From: REEB95 sp963810055
GTDB lineage: Bacteria > Pseudomonadota > Alphaproteobacteria > ATCC43930 > CGMCC-115725
Assembly (NCBI GenBank): GCA_963810055.1
Contig: CAWEME010000035.1
Location: 1-64,000, forward strand
Direction of reading: 5' to 3'
DNA: 64,000 bases
In this document: positions 7,518 through 15,919 of the stretch, piece by piece
How positions within the stretch are numbered: the first letter of the stretch is position 1
Layout: the number at the start of each line of letters is the position of its first letter
Notes under the pieces: model-generated
What the model was told of the DNA's origin: nothing
The model's input: the letters and a program-made list of their open reading frames with translations, nothing else
Databases searched by the model: none
Made by a program: the position numbers and the translations under genes

Positions 7518-9356
7518 CTATTGCGCCGCAACCGGAGAATCGAGCGGCGCCAACTCCTTGCGCAGTGATGCCAGCGCCGCCTCGTCGAGTGTTTCGTGCT
7601 CCAGCAGTAGAGCCGCGCCGTGCTCAAGCACCTTGCGTTGCTTGGAAAGAATATCCACCGCCCGGGCGAAATCCCGCTCGACGATCCGCTGCACCGCCTG
7701 GTCGATGCCGTGAGCCGTTTCCTCGCTGTAGCGCCGCTCGTGCCACGTCATTCCCGCCGGCAGGTTGAGGAAGGACGGCCGCTCCGTGTCGTAGGTAACC
7801 GGACCCAGCTTCTCGTCCATGCCGTAGCGCATCACCATGTCGCGGGCCATATCGGTCGCTTTCGCAAGGTCGTCGGCGGCACCCGTCGACAAATGACCGA
7901 ATACGACCTGCTCGGCCGCACGACCGCCGAGCAGAACGGCCATGCGGTTCTCGATCTCGTCCCGGGTCATGATGAAACGATCCTCGCTCGGCCGCTGGAT
8001 GGTGTAGCCGAGAGCGCCGATGCCGCGCGGGATGATCGAAACCTTGTGCACGACGTCGACGCCCGGCAGCACCATGCCCAGGAGCGCGTGTCCCATTTCG
8101 TGATAGGCGACGACCTTGCGTTCTTTGGGGCTCAGGATGCGCTTGCGCCTTTCGAGCCCGGCCACGATGCGCTCGACAGCGGCCGTGAAATCGTCCATCG
8201 CGACCGACTCGCCGCGCCGGCGCGTCGCGACGACGGCTGCTTCGTTGACCAGATTGGCAAGGTCCGCCCCGGTGAAGCCGGGAGTGAGCCCGGCGATTTT
8301 TTCCGGATCGACGTCGGCGGCGAGCTTATGGCCCTTCAAATGGACCTTCAGTATGTCGATGCGCCCGGCCTTGTCTGGACGGTCGAGTAGAACCTGGCGA
8401 TCGAAGCGCCCGGCCCGCAACAAGGCCGGATCGAGGATCTCCGGGCGGTTGGTCGCCGCGAGCAATACCAGGCCGGCGCGAGTATCGAAACCATCGAGCT
8501 CCGACAGCAATTGATTGAGAGTCTGCTCTTTCTCGTCGTTGCCGCCCGACGCGAAGACCTGGCGCGCGCGGCCCAAGGCGTCAAGCTCGTCGATGAAGAT
8601 AATCGCCGGAGCCTTCGCGCGCGCCTCCGCAAACAGGTCGCGCACGCGCGCAGCCCCCACGCCGACGAACATTTCCACGAATTCCGAGCCGTTGATCGAG
8701 AAGAACGGAACCCCGGCCTCGCCGGCGACGGCGCGTGCCAGCAGCGTCTTGCCGGTTCCGGGCGGTCCGACGAGCAATATCCCCTTGGGAACACGCGCGC
8801 CAAGCCGGCCGTATTCCTCGGGGTTTTTGAGAAAGGCGACGACTTCCTTCAACTCATCCTTGGCTTCGTCGACGCCGGCGACATCGTCGAACGTCACCTT
8901 GGTATCAGTTTCGACGTAGACCTTCGCCTTGCTGCGGCCGAGCGCCATGAACCCGCCACCGAGTCCCTGCTGGTTCGCAAAACGTCGGACGACGAAGTAC
9001 CACACACCAAAGAAGAGCAGCGTCGGCAATACCCACGACAAGAGTATGGCGAAGAAATGGCTTTCGACCGCACCCGAGAATTTGACGTTGTACTGCTTCA
9101 GCTCGTCGGCGATATCGGGCGCCACACGCGTGGTCACGAATTGCTTCCGGCCGTCCACGGCCTCTTTGTAACGGCCTTCGATGTAGTCGCCCGAAACCTG
9201 GACCTCGTCAACCTTGCCGGTCTTGAGTTCGTCGAGGAACTGGCTGTAGGGGATGACCGCGACCTGTTGGCTCTCGGTCCAGAACTGTTGCAGAAGGAAT
9301 ATGCCGATGATCGCCGCGACGAGGTACCAGAGATGGAGTTGTGCGCGCTTGTCCAT
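7518..9356 (-). CDS. ftsH: ATP-dependent zinc metalloprotease FtsH
   Basis: The 612-residue protein has two N-terminal membrane helices (about 10-23, 102-123) around a periplasmic domain, an AAA module with Walker A GPPGTGKT (197-204), Walker B IIFIDELDA (252-260) and the second region of homology (ATNRPEILDPALLRAGRFDR), and a peptidase domain with zinc motif HEMGH (419-423). FtsH degrades membrane and regulatory proteins. Sequence and setting (own FixK/FNR box, no hflB neighbours such as tilS or folP) suggest a stress paralogue rather than the housekeeping copy; this is inferred. Confidence 0.95.
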   Translation of the reverse strand: MDKRAQLHLWYLVAAIIGIFLLQQFWTESQQVAVIPYSQFLDELKTGKVDEVQVSGDYIEGRYKEAVDGRKQFVTTRVAPDIADELKQYNVKFSGAVESHFFAILLSWVLPTLLFFGVWYFVVRRFANQQGLGGGFMALGRSKAKVYVETDTKVTFDDVAGVDEAKDELKEVVAFLKNPEEYGRLGARVPKGILLVGPPGTGKTLLARAVAGEAGVPFFSINGSEFVEMFVGVGAARVRDLFAEARAKAPAIIFIDELDALGRARQVFASGGNDEKEQTLNQLLSELDGFDTRAGLVLLAATNRPEILDPALLRAGRFDRQVLLDRPDKAGRIDILKVHLKGHKLAADVDPEKIAGLTPGFTGADLANLVNEAAVVATRRRGESVAMDDFTAAVERIVAGLERRKRILSPKERKVVAYHEMGHALLGMVLPGVDVVHKVSIIPRGIGALGYTIQRPSEDRFIMTRDEIENRMAVLLGGRAAEQVVFGHLSTGAADDLAKATDMARDMVMRYGMDEKLGPVTYDTERPSFLNLPAGMTWHERRYSEETAHGIDQAVQRIVERDFARAVDILSKQRKVLEHGAALLLEHETLDEAALASLRKELAPLDSPVAAQ

Positions 9357-9821
9357 CGGACGCCCCTATCACCCGTCTATCGTGTCGAATTGGGGATTGC
9401 CGAAATCATATCCCGGTCAATCCGGCGCCTGCCCCGCCGCGCTCGCATTGACTTAGATCAAACCATACCGGACCGGAATTTTTATAATAAAAGCGAATAT
9501 TGGCTAAGCTCGCTCCTCGTTGAGACTCAACAACAAGTGTGGAAACTGCTTGCTAAAACACGGGCAGAATTGCCGTTAGCAATGGCCGAGGCGCAAGAGC
9601 GCAAACTTTAAGCCGCCTTCAGCTGCGCTTCCAATTCGGTGATCATCTGGCAATTCACCGCCAAGAAGCACGCGGAACCTGTTCGCAGCGCGCTGTCGTG
9701 CTAGAGGCCTATACGTAGAACTACCTAGGTATAAACCGCAATTTCGCCGGCTCATCGCTGCGCATATGGATGATCCCAAGATTGCCGCATCGGGTGCGGC
9801 GCAATATCGAGGGAGAACACC
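9357..9821. other. Divergent intergenic region, ftsH and fixK-like gene
   Basis: No credible gene was found in this 465-bp stretch. It contains the ftsH operator at 9448-9461 and presumably the promoter of the fixK-like gene. No FixK/FNR box was seen directly upstream of the regulator itself. Confidence 0.4.
9448..9461 (-). promoter_or_regulatory. FixK/FNR-type operator of ftsH
   Basis: On the minus strand the site reads TTGATCTAAGTCAA, one mismatch from the consensus. It is 92 bp upstream of ftsH. Confidence 0.65.
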
Positions 9822-10532
9822 ATGCCGCTTGACGCCGCTATCGCCGCCCGTCACGTCGCTTTTCCCGCAATCGCGCACGCCAAAGCCAAGGCCGAAGGGT
9901 TATTGCGTTTTTCACTCGCACATACGTCGCAGGATATCGAAGCCGGCAAGACTTTCCTCAACGAAGGCGACCCGGCAACTCATCTCTTCACCGTCAGCAA
10001 AGGCATGGTAAAGCTCTTCAGGCTGATGTCCGACGGCCGCCGCGCGGTCACCGGCTTCCTTTTCCCGGGCGACCTTTTTGGCTTTAGCGACGCGGACAAA
10101 TACAACTACAGCGCCGAGGCGGTGACGCTGGTGAGCCTGTGCCGCTTTCCGCGCCGCCAGCTCGAACGCATGTATGCCGATTTCCCCGGCTTGGAGAGCC
10201 AACTCCTGAAGCTGGTTACACGCGAGCTCGCTGCCGCGCAGAACCAGATGGTTCTGCTTGGCCGCAAAACCGCGCATGAGCGCGTGGCCTCGTTTCTGTT
10301 GGCGCTATCCCGCCGGCAGGGCCGGTCCGGCCGCAACGCCGGCTGGATCGAGTTGCCGATGACCCGCACCGACATCGCCGATTATCTCGGCCTCACCACC
10401 GAAACCGTGAGCCGCGTCTTCACCGTGCTGAAGGCCAGTGGCTGCATCGTGTTGGCGGGCAACAAGGTGTGTATCGCCGATGTCGATGCGCTGACGGGAC
10501 TCGCCGAAGAAATTAGCGGAGATAATGAATAG
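9822..10532 (+). CDS. Crp/Fnr family transcription regulator, FixK/Dnr-like
   Basis: Residues 30-150 form a cyclic-nucleotide-like sensor fold (FLNEGDPATHLFTVSKGMVKLFR, then FPGDLFGF). The C-terminus is a winged helix with the recognition segment TTETVSRVF, containing the E--SR pattern that reads TTGAT half-sites. The N-terminus lacks the cysteine cluster of oxygen-sensing FNR, so it resembles FixK or Dnr. GGGAGAA precedes the ATG. About a dozen TTGAT-N4-ATCAA sites surround the gene, making it the obvious candidate regulator of this island. What signal it senses is not visible. Confidence 0.88.
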   Translation: MPLDAAIAARHVAFPAIAHAKAKAEGLLRFSLAHTSQDIEAGKTFLNEGDPATHLFTVSKGMVKLFRLMSDGRRAVTGFLFPGDLFGFSDADKYNYSAEAVTLVSLCRFPRRQLERMYADFPGLESQLLKLVTRELAAAQNQMVLLGRKTAHERVASFLLALSRRQGRSGRNAGWIELPMTRTDIADYLGLTTETVSRVFTVLKASGCIVLAGNKVCIADVDALTGLAEEISGDNE

Positions 10533-10679
10533 TTGCCTTTGAGCCTCGCGGCCTTAAATGCCGATCATGTGCCATGATCGTCTTGGGACCATGATTGATG
10601 CGTGATGTCTCATGCCGATGGTGTCATGAATGCCCTGTTAAAAATCCATTCTGAATCGGGTTTTCAGCAGGGACAATCA

Positions 10680-11432
10680 TCAGGCGGTTGCACCCCCGTC
10701 TGCGGCCAGCACTTGCCCGGTGACATAATCCGAATCGCCGGTTGCAAAGAAGAGAAATGTGGCGGCCAGCACATCCGGCGAAGGATGGCTTTTAAGCGGC
10801 GCGGCGGCTTCTTCGCCGAACAGCTTCCCGCGATACTCGGCGAGCGCTTCCGTCATGCGGGTGCGAGCGACCGGCAGTATCGCATTGACTTGGATGTTGA
10901 GCGGCGCCAGTTCTTTGGCGGCATTTTTGGTGAACGCGATGATGCCTCCTTTCGCCGAAGCGTAATCGGCCACTCCACTCGACCCCCTCAGTGCGGATGG
11001 CGCGGTAACGTTGATAATCTTGCCGGAACGCTTGGGTGCCAGGAAACGTCTCGCCATCTCGACCGTGCAATAAAAGGTACCATAGAGGTGGGTGCGTAAA
11101 GTCCGTTCCCATTGCTCGACGGCGATTTCGAGCAGCGGCGTGAGCCTGATGGTGCCGGCGTTGTTGACCACGATATCCAGCGTGCCGAAATGCGCGGCGA
11201 TCCGGTCGGCAATGCGGCGTACATCGTCGTAGTTGCCGACATCGAACAGGCCCGCTTGAACGTCGGCCCCGGTTTCACGCGCGAGCCGCGAGGTGTCATC
11301 AAGCGCCCGCTGATCGACATGCCCGACCAGAAACAGGCGTGCCCCTTCAAGCGCAAAGGCCTGTGCCACGCTGCGTCCGATGCCGCGGCTGGCGCCGGTA
11401 ATGAGCGCGATCTTGCCTTCGAGTTTATTCAT
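10680..11432 (-). CDS. Short-chain dehydrogenase/reductase
   Basis: A classical SDR of about 250 residues: cofactor loop TGASRGIGR, NNAG motif, catalytic Ser in VTAPSALRGSSG and the YASAKGG (Y-x3-K) motif, ending with VTGQVLAADGG. The substrate is unknown; some relatives are 3-oxoacyl-ACP reductases. I start it at the ATG 11432; a TTG at 11447 is possible. It is divergent from an old yellow enzyme gene and shares a FixK/FNR-type box with it. Confidence 0.88.
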   Translation of the reverse strand: MNKLEGKIALITGASRGIGRSVAQAFALEGARLFLVGHVDQRALDDTSRLARETGADVQAGLFDVGNYDDVRRIADRIAAHFGTLDIVVNNAGTIRLTPLLEIAVEQWERTLRTHLYGTFYCTVEMARRFLAPKRSGKIINVTAPSALRGSSGVADYASAKGGIIAFTKNAAKELAPLNIQVNAILPVARTRMTEALAEYRGKLFGEEAAAPLKSHPSPDVLAATFLFFATGDSDYVTGQVLAADGGATA

Positions 11433-11505
11433 CGTCTTTTCAACCAATCGTCATATGTGCCGTTGCGGCACCGCAACAGTGAAGCCGCCAAGGCCGATCC
11501 TGTCA

Positions 11506-11519
11506 TTGACCAGGATCAA
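11506..11519. promoter_or_regulatory. FixK/FNR-type operator in a divergent promoter
   Basis: TTGACCAGGATCAA (one mismatch) lies 74 bp from the SDR start and 99 bp from the old yellow enzyme start. Confidence 0.62.
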
Positions 11520-11617
11520 GGCGATTTGCCTTCAGCAGTCTAGTCTTTCGGCGTTCCGGGACGGGTATGACCGGCCGCAAGCTCACCGGCTTGGCTGTCT
11601 ATGTGGAGGAGAGTGAC

Positions 11618-12769
11618 ATGGGAGATAGGACAGAGAAAACCCAGGTTCGCAGCGATCTCTTTCAACCGGTACGGCTTGGGCCATACCAGCTTATGAACCG
11701 CATCGTCATGGCGCCGCTGACGCGGAGCCGCGCCGGCAAAGACGGCGTTCCGCGTCCCTTGATGGCCGAATACTACGCACAGCGCGCCTCGGCCGGGCTG
11801 ATCATCACGGAGGGAGCCAATATCTCGCCGCAAGGGAGAGGCTATGCCTTCACGCCGGGCATTTACGATGACGCACAGGTCGAGGGGTGGCGGCAGGTGA
11901 CTAAGGCCGTCCATGCCCGTGGCAGCCGGATTTTTCCGCAGCTCTGGCATGTCGGACGCGTGTCGCATCCCTCGCTTCAGCCCGGCGGCGCCCTCCCGGT
12001 GGCCCCTTCGGCGATCCGCCCGGAGGCCACGTCCTTTACCGAGGCCGGCTTTCAGCCCTGTGTGACGCCCCGCGCGCTCGCAACTGCCGAAATCCCGGAA
12101 ATCGTCGAGCAGTACCGCTGTGCGGCGCGAAATGCCCTCGCCGCCGGTTTCGATGGCGTCGAAATCCATGCGGCCAACGGCTACCTCATCGAGCAATTCC
12201 TGCGCGACAGCACGAATAGGCGAACCGACGCCTATGGCGGATCGCGCGAGAACCGCGCGCGTCTCCTGCTCGAAGTGGCGGAGGCCGTGGCTGGGGTATG
12301 CGGTGGCGAGCGCGTCGGTATCCGCCTCTCCCCGCTCAGCCCGGTGAATGGCGCCGGCCTCGACGGCGATCCCGCCGGGACTTACGCCTATGTCGTCGAG
12401 CGGCTGAATGCGTTCAGTCTGGCCTATATCCATGTCATCGAAGGAGCGACCCAGGGACCGCGTGAGGTCCCTGGCGGATTCGATCTCCAGATTCTGCGGC
12501 GGTCGTTCAAGGGTCTCTACATGGCGAATAACGGCTATGATTTGGAACTGGCCCTCGAGGCGCGCCGCCGCAACCTTGCGGACCTTATCTCTTTCGGCCG
12601 GCTCTACATCGCCAATCCCGACCTCGTGGAGCGCTTACGGATCGGGGCAAGGCTGAATGTTCCCGATCGCGCGACTTTCTTCGGCGGCGGTGCGGCAGGA
12701 TACACCGACTATCCGGTCATGACGCCGGCGGAGCGCGATCCCGCCTTGCGAGCAGTGGCGCATAGATGA
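11618..12769 (+). CDS. Alkene reductase, old yellow enzyme family
   Basis: The product begins with the FMN-barrel pattern LFQPVRLGPYQLMNRIVMAP and contains the WHVGRVSHPS segment, the paired H-N substrate ligands in GFDGVEIHAANGYLIEQFL and the DAYGGSRENRARL motif, all diagnostic of NemA/OYE-type enoate reductases. They reduce activated C=C bonds or nitro compounds with NAD(P)H. The ATG at 11618 has a strong GGAGGAG ribosome-binding site; the longer frame is unlikely. Its stop overlaps the next SDR start by four bases (ATGA), indicating an operon. Confidence 0.9.
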   Translation: MGDRTEKTQVRSDLFQPVRLGPYQLMNRIVMAPLTRSRAGKDGVPRPLMAEYYAQRASAGLIITEGANISPQGRGYAFTPGIYDDAQVEGWRQVTKAVHARGSRIFPQLWHVGRVSHPSLQPGGALPVAPSAIRPEATSFTEAGFQPCVTPRALATAEIPEIVEQYRCAARNALAAGFDGVEIHAANGYLIEQFLRDSTNRRTDAYGGSRENRARLLLEVAEAVAGVCGGERVGIRLSPLSPVNGAGLDGDPAGTYAYVVERLNAFSLAYIHVIEGATQGPREVPGGFDLQILRRSFKGLYMANNGYDLELALEARRRNLADLISFGRLYIANPDLVERLRIGARLNVPDRATFFGGGAAGYTDYPVMTPAERDPALRAVAHR

Positions 12770-13557
12770 GCAAGGAGTTGCCGCTCGCCGGACGGGTCGC
12801 CATTGTCACCGGCGGCGGACGCGGGTTCGGTCGGGCTATGACGCTTGGGCTTGCCCAGGCCGGCGCCGCGGTGGTGGCGACGGCGGCGCGCGAACGCAAC
12901 GAGATCGAACGTGTCGCCGCCGAGGCCGGCACGCAGGACCGTATCCTGCCCATCCTCGCCGACGTGACCAAGGATGAAGATTGCCGGCGTGTCGTGGCCG
13001 CGGCGCTCGACCGCTTCGGCCGCCTCGATGTTCTGGTCAACAACGCCGGGCGTGGCATGAAATACGTAAGCGAACAGTTCATGACCGAGCCGACGCGCTT
13101 CTGGGAAGTGGCACCCGAGACTTGGCGTCTGGTGATCGACACCAATGTCGTGGGTCCGTTTCTCATGGCGCGCGCCGCGGTGCCAAAGATGCTGGCCGCG
13201 GGCTGGGGCCGCATCGTCAATGTCACGATCAACGCCGAGACGATGCGGCGGCGCGGCTTCTCGCCTTACGGTCCGTCCAAGGCTGCGCTCGAGTCTGAAA
13301 CCATCATCTGGGCACAGGATCTTGCCGGCAGCGGCGTCACCGTCAATGCGCTGCTGCCGGGCGGGGCGGCGCTGACGGGAATGATCCCAGCAAGCTACCC
13401 CGATCATCTTCGCGCCAAACTGCTCGATCCCGCGATCATGGTGCCGCCGCTGCGGTGGTTGGCAAGCACACGGTCCGACGGGGTGACCGGGCGGCGCTTC
13501 ATCGCAACAAGCTGGCGGGAGGACAGTCCTGAGGCGGCGGCCGAGGCCGGCTGGTAA
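12766..13557 (+). CDS. Short-chain dehydrogenase/reductase
   Basis: A 263-residue SDR with TGGGRGFGR cofactor loop, NNAGRG motif and an S/Y/K triad around VTINAETM and YGPSKAAL. Translation is coupled to the old yellow enzyme gene by an ATGA overlap, so the two probably act in one reductive pathway on carbonyl/enoate compounds. The specific substrate cannot be read from sequence. Confidence 0.88.
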   Translation: MSKELPLAGRVAIVTGGGRGFGRAMTLGLAQAGAAVVATAARERNEIERVAAEAGTQDRILPILADVTKDEDCRRVVAAALDRFGRLDVLVNNAGRGMKYVSEQFMTEPTRFWEVAPETWRLVIDTNVVGPFLMARAAVPKMLAAGWGRIVNVTINAETMRRRGFSPYGPSKAALESETIIWAQDLAGSGVTVNALLPGGAALTGMIPASYPDHLRAKLLDPAIMVPPLRWLASTRSDGVTGRRFIATSWREDSPEAAAEAGW

Positions 13558-13814
13558 AGGCGTCTCACCCCACCAAGACGGAGTGAGTCGGTTTGTCGCT
13601 AATGGCTCGGATTTACTCTGTTCAACGGGTCAATCTGACCCGTTACCCGCGATAAACATCCTTGCCGATCAGCCATGCGCGTTATTGCGGCGCCTGACCA
13701 AATCAGCGACCATTCGGGCGATTTGGCCATATCGTCACAATCCCCGAGCTTGGTGGCCTGTATAATCGATACTGCCGGGTATCGTTTCAGGCGGGAACAA
13801 CAAGGATATACGTC

Positions 13815-15077
13815 ATGACGATCTATACAGGACCGGTCTTCGAGATGGCGAAGAAGCAATTCAGTGTCGTCGCCGATCATCTTGAGATTCCTGAAGATGA
13901 ACGTGATCGTCTACTCTACCCCAAACGTGCGATCACCGTCTCCATCCCGATCCATACCGATGACGGCCGCACGATCGTCTTCGAAGGCTACCGGATTCAA
14001 CATCACCTGACCCTGGGCCCGACCAAGGGCGGCACCCGCTTCGCTGAGAATCTCAATGTCGGTGAAGTCGGCGCGCTGGCGATTTGGATGAGTTGGAAAT
14101 GCGCTCTCGCCGGCCTGCCCTATGGTGGCGCCAAGGGCGGTGTGGCGTGCAATCCCTACAAGCTGTCTTTCCGCGAGTTGGAATCTGTCTCGCGCCGCTA
14201 CATGCAGGAGATGATTCCCTTCGTCGGACCCCACACCGATATCATGGCGCCGGATATGGGCACCAATGAGCAGGTCATGGCCTGGTTCATGGACACCTAT
14301 TCCATGTATCACGGCCACGCGGTGAGCGAGATTGTCACCGGCAAGCCGGTATCGCTCGGCGGAACGCAAGGACGGCGCGAAGCGACCGGCCGCGGCATCG
14401 CCTACCTGGTGGCCCGAGCGTCGGAAAAGTTGAACATGAACCTGGGCCATTGCAGCGCCATCGTGCAAGGCTTCGGCAATGTCGGCGGCGTCAGCGCCAC
14501 GACATTGGCGCGGCGTTACGGCGTGAAGATCGTGGGCCTCGGCGACCACACCGCCGCCTTCTATGATCCGGCCGGGTTGCCGCTCGATGACATCGAACGT
14601 TACGTCGCCGAGCACCGCGTCATGGCCGGCTGGTCGAATCAAGCGGCGATCGATCCCAAGGACCTGCTGACACAGAAGTGCGATGTACTCGTCCCCGCCG
14701 CCGTCGAGCGGGTGATCACCGAAACGAACGCCGGCAAATTACAGTGCCGTATTTTGGCGGAGGGCGCTAACGGCCCAACCACGCCCGAAGCCGACAAGAT
14801 TCTCGATCAGCGGCGCGATGAGATCTTCGTCATTCCCGACATCCTGTGCAATTCGGGAGGCGTGATCGTTTCCTATTTCGAATGGGTGCAGGATCTGCAG
14901 CAATTGTTCTGGACCGAATCGGAAGTCAACGCCAAGCTTGAAAGGCTTCTCGAAATGGCATTCACGCAGGTTACTAAACGCGCTGCGGCGGATGGAATAT
15001 CGAACCGTAATGCCGCGATGGCAATTGGCGTGGGCAAGGTGCGCGCCGGCAAGCAGCTGCGTGGACTGTTCCCCTGA
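13815..15077 (+). CDS. gdhA: Glutamate dehydrogenase (Glu/Leu/Phe/Val dehydrogenase family)
   Basis: The 420-residue protein has the substrate-binding segment GPTKGGTRF, the catalytic-lysine motif YGGAKGGV, the PDMGTNEQVMAWF region and a Rossmann GFGNVGG loop. Length matches the short hexameric NAD(P)-dependent class. It interconverts glutamate with 2-oxoglutarate and ammonium. AAGGA precedes the ATG at 13815. The 257-bp leader shows no convincing FixK/FNR box, unlike its neighbours. Confidence 0.92.
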   Translation: MTIYTGPVFEMAKKQFSVVADHLEIPEDERDRLLYPKRAITVSIPIHTDDGRTIVFEGYRIQHHLTLGPTKGGTRFAENLNVGEVGALAIWMSWKCALAGLPYGGAKGGVACNPYKLSFRELESVSRRYMQEMIPFVGPHTDIMAPDMGTNEQVMAWFMDTYSMYHGHAVSEIVTGKPVSLGGTQGRREATGRGIAYLVARASEKLNMNLGHCSAIVQGFGNVGGVSATTLARRYGVKIVGLGDHTAAFYDPAGLPLDDIERYVAEHRVMAGWSNQAAIDPKDLLTQKCDVLVPAAVERVITETNAGKLQCRILAEGANGPTTPEADKILDQRRDEIFVIPDILCNSGGVIVSYFEWVQDLQQLFWTESEVNAKLERLLEMAFTQVTKRAAADGISNRNAAMAIGVGKVRAGKQLRGLFP

Positions 15078-15103
15078 TTCTTAGTGCCTTACCTATCGCT
15101 CGG

Positions 15104-15919
15104 TTATCGAACAAACAGAATATTGGCACGCGAGCGCGTTGCCAGGTTCCTGAGCGAAGCTAGATCGTTGACTGCCGGATTTGCATCGACCACGAGGATG
15201 CTGCCCTCGCCGTCCTCGAAGAATGTGTCGCGGCGCGAGACATTTTCGATGCGGCACCGCGCGCCAAGCCCTGCGTCGATTTTCGTCACCCACGCGCGAA
15301 CTTCATCGACCGACGCAGCTTCACCGAGAACCCGGACGGTCAGCTTCCGGTTGCCCGCCAGGGCCAGGCTGGCGGCGGCGGCGATCATCCGCTGGATCGA
15401 CGGGCCCTTGGCCTGGACCAGAGCCAGTACGCCATCCGTCTGTCTGCGGTTGCGGACCAGCAGCACCGGCCGATGCGCTTCGAGAGCCGCGGTCAGCCAC
15501 CGCGAGGCAAGCCGGAATTGGCCGGCGAAAGGCCGCGCGGTCGCTTCGATGACCAGAAAATCGCGATCGTCGATCGATAGCGCCGCAAGCGTCGGTTGTC
15601 CGCGCACGACGGCGAATGACAAAGCGACCGCGTGCTCTCTCGCCGCGACTTCGAGTGACGCGCGGAATCGGCTGGCGTTTGCTTCAAAATGCCGAATGAT
15701 TTCGGATTCATCGAGGCTTTCCGAAGTATCGGCGCCAAGGCCGATTTGCCGAGCAAAAGGCAACGCGGCGAGATTTAGGAGACTCTCGTCCTGAAGGAAA
15801 ACGGCGTGCAGCGCCGTATTCCAGAACGCCGCCAGCCGAGCCGCGATCTCGATGCCTGCGTGGTTTTCGGCGACCGCGTCGCAGGCAATGATGATCCGCT
15901 CCACGGCGAAATCAGTCAT
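15104..15919 (-). CDS. Universal stress protein-like protein
   Basis: The 271-residue product starts with a USP-type strand and loop (RIIIACDAVAENHAGIEIAARLAAFW) and has two half-domains; the first ends in SRWLTAALEAHRPVLLVRN, where UspA proteins bind nucleotide. The usual glycine signature is degenerate, so ATP binding is uncertain. It overlaps the upstream Lon-like gene by 8 bp and is surely co-transcribed. Pairing a USP with a protease fits a dormancy or low-oxygen programme. Confidence 0.72.
   Translation of the reverse strand: MTDFAVERIIIACDAVAENHAGIEIAARLAAFWNTALHAVFLQDESLLNLAALPFARQIGLGADTSESLDESEIIRHFEANASRFRASLEVAAREHAVALSFAVVRGQPTLAALSIDDRDFLVIEATARPFAGQFRLASRWLTAALEAHRPVLLVRNRRQTDGVLALVQAKGPSIQRMIAAAASLALAGNRKLTVRVLGEAASVDEVRAWVTKIDAGLGARCRIENVSRRDTFFEDGEGSILVVDANPAVNDLASLRNLATRSRANILFVR

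Noticed and set aside
11540..12433. Minus-strand frame of 297 codons
   Set aside because: Shadow of the old yellow enzyme gene.
13690..13706. FixK/FNR-like site before glutamate dehydrogenase
   Set aside because: CTGACCAAATCAG has the wrong spacing (three bases between half-sites) and mismatches in both halves.
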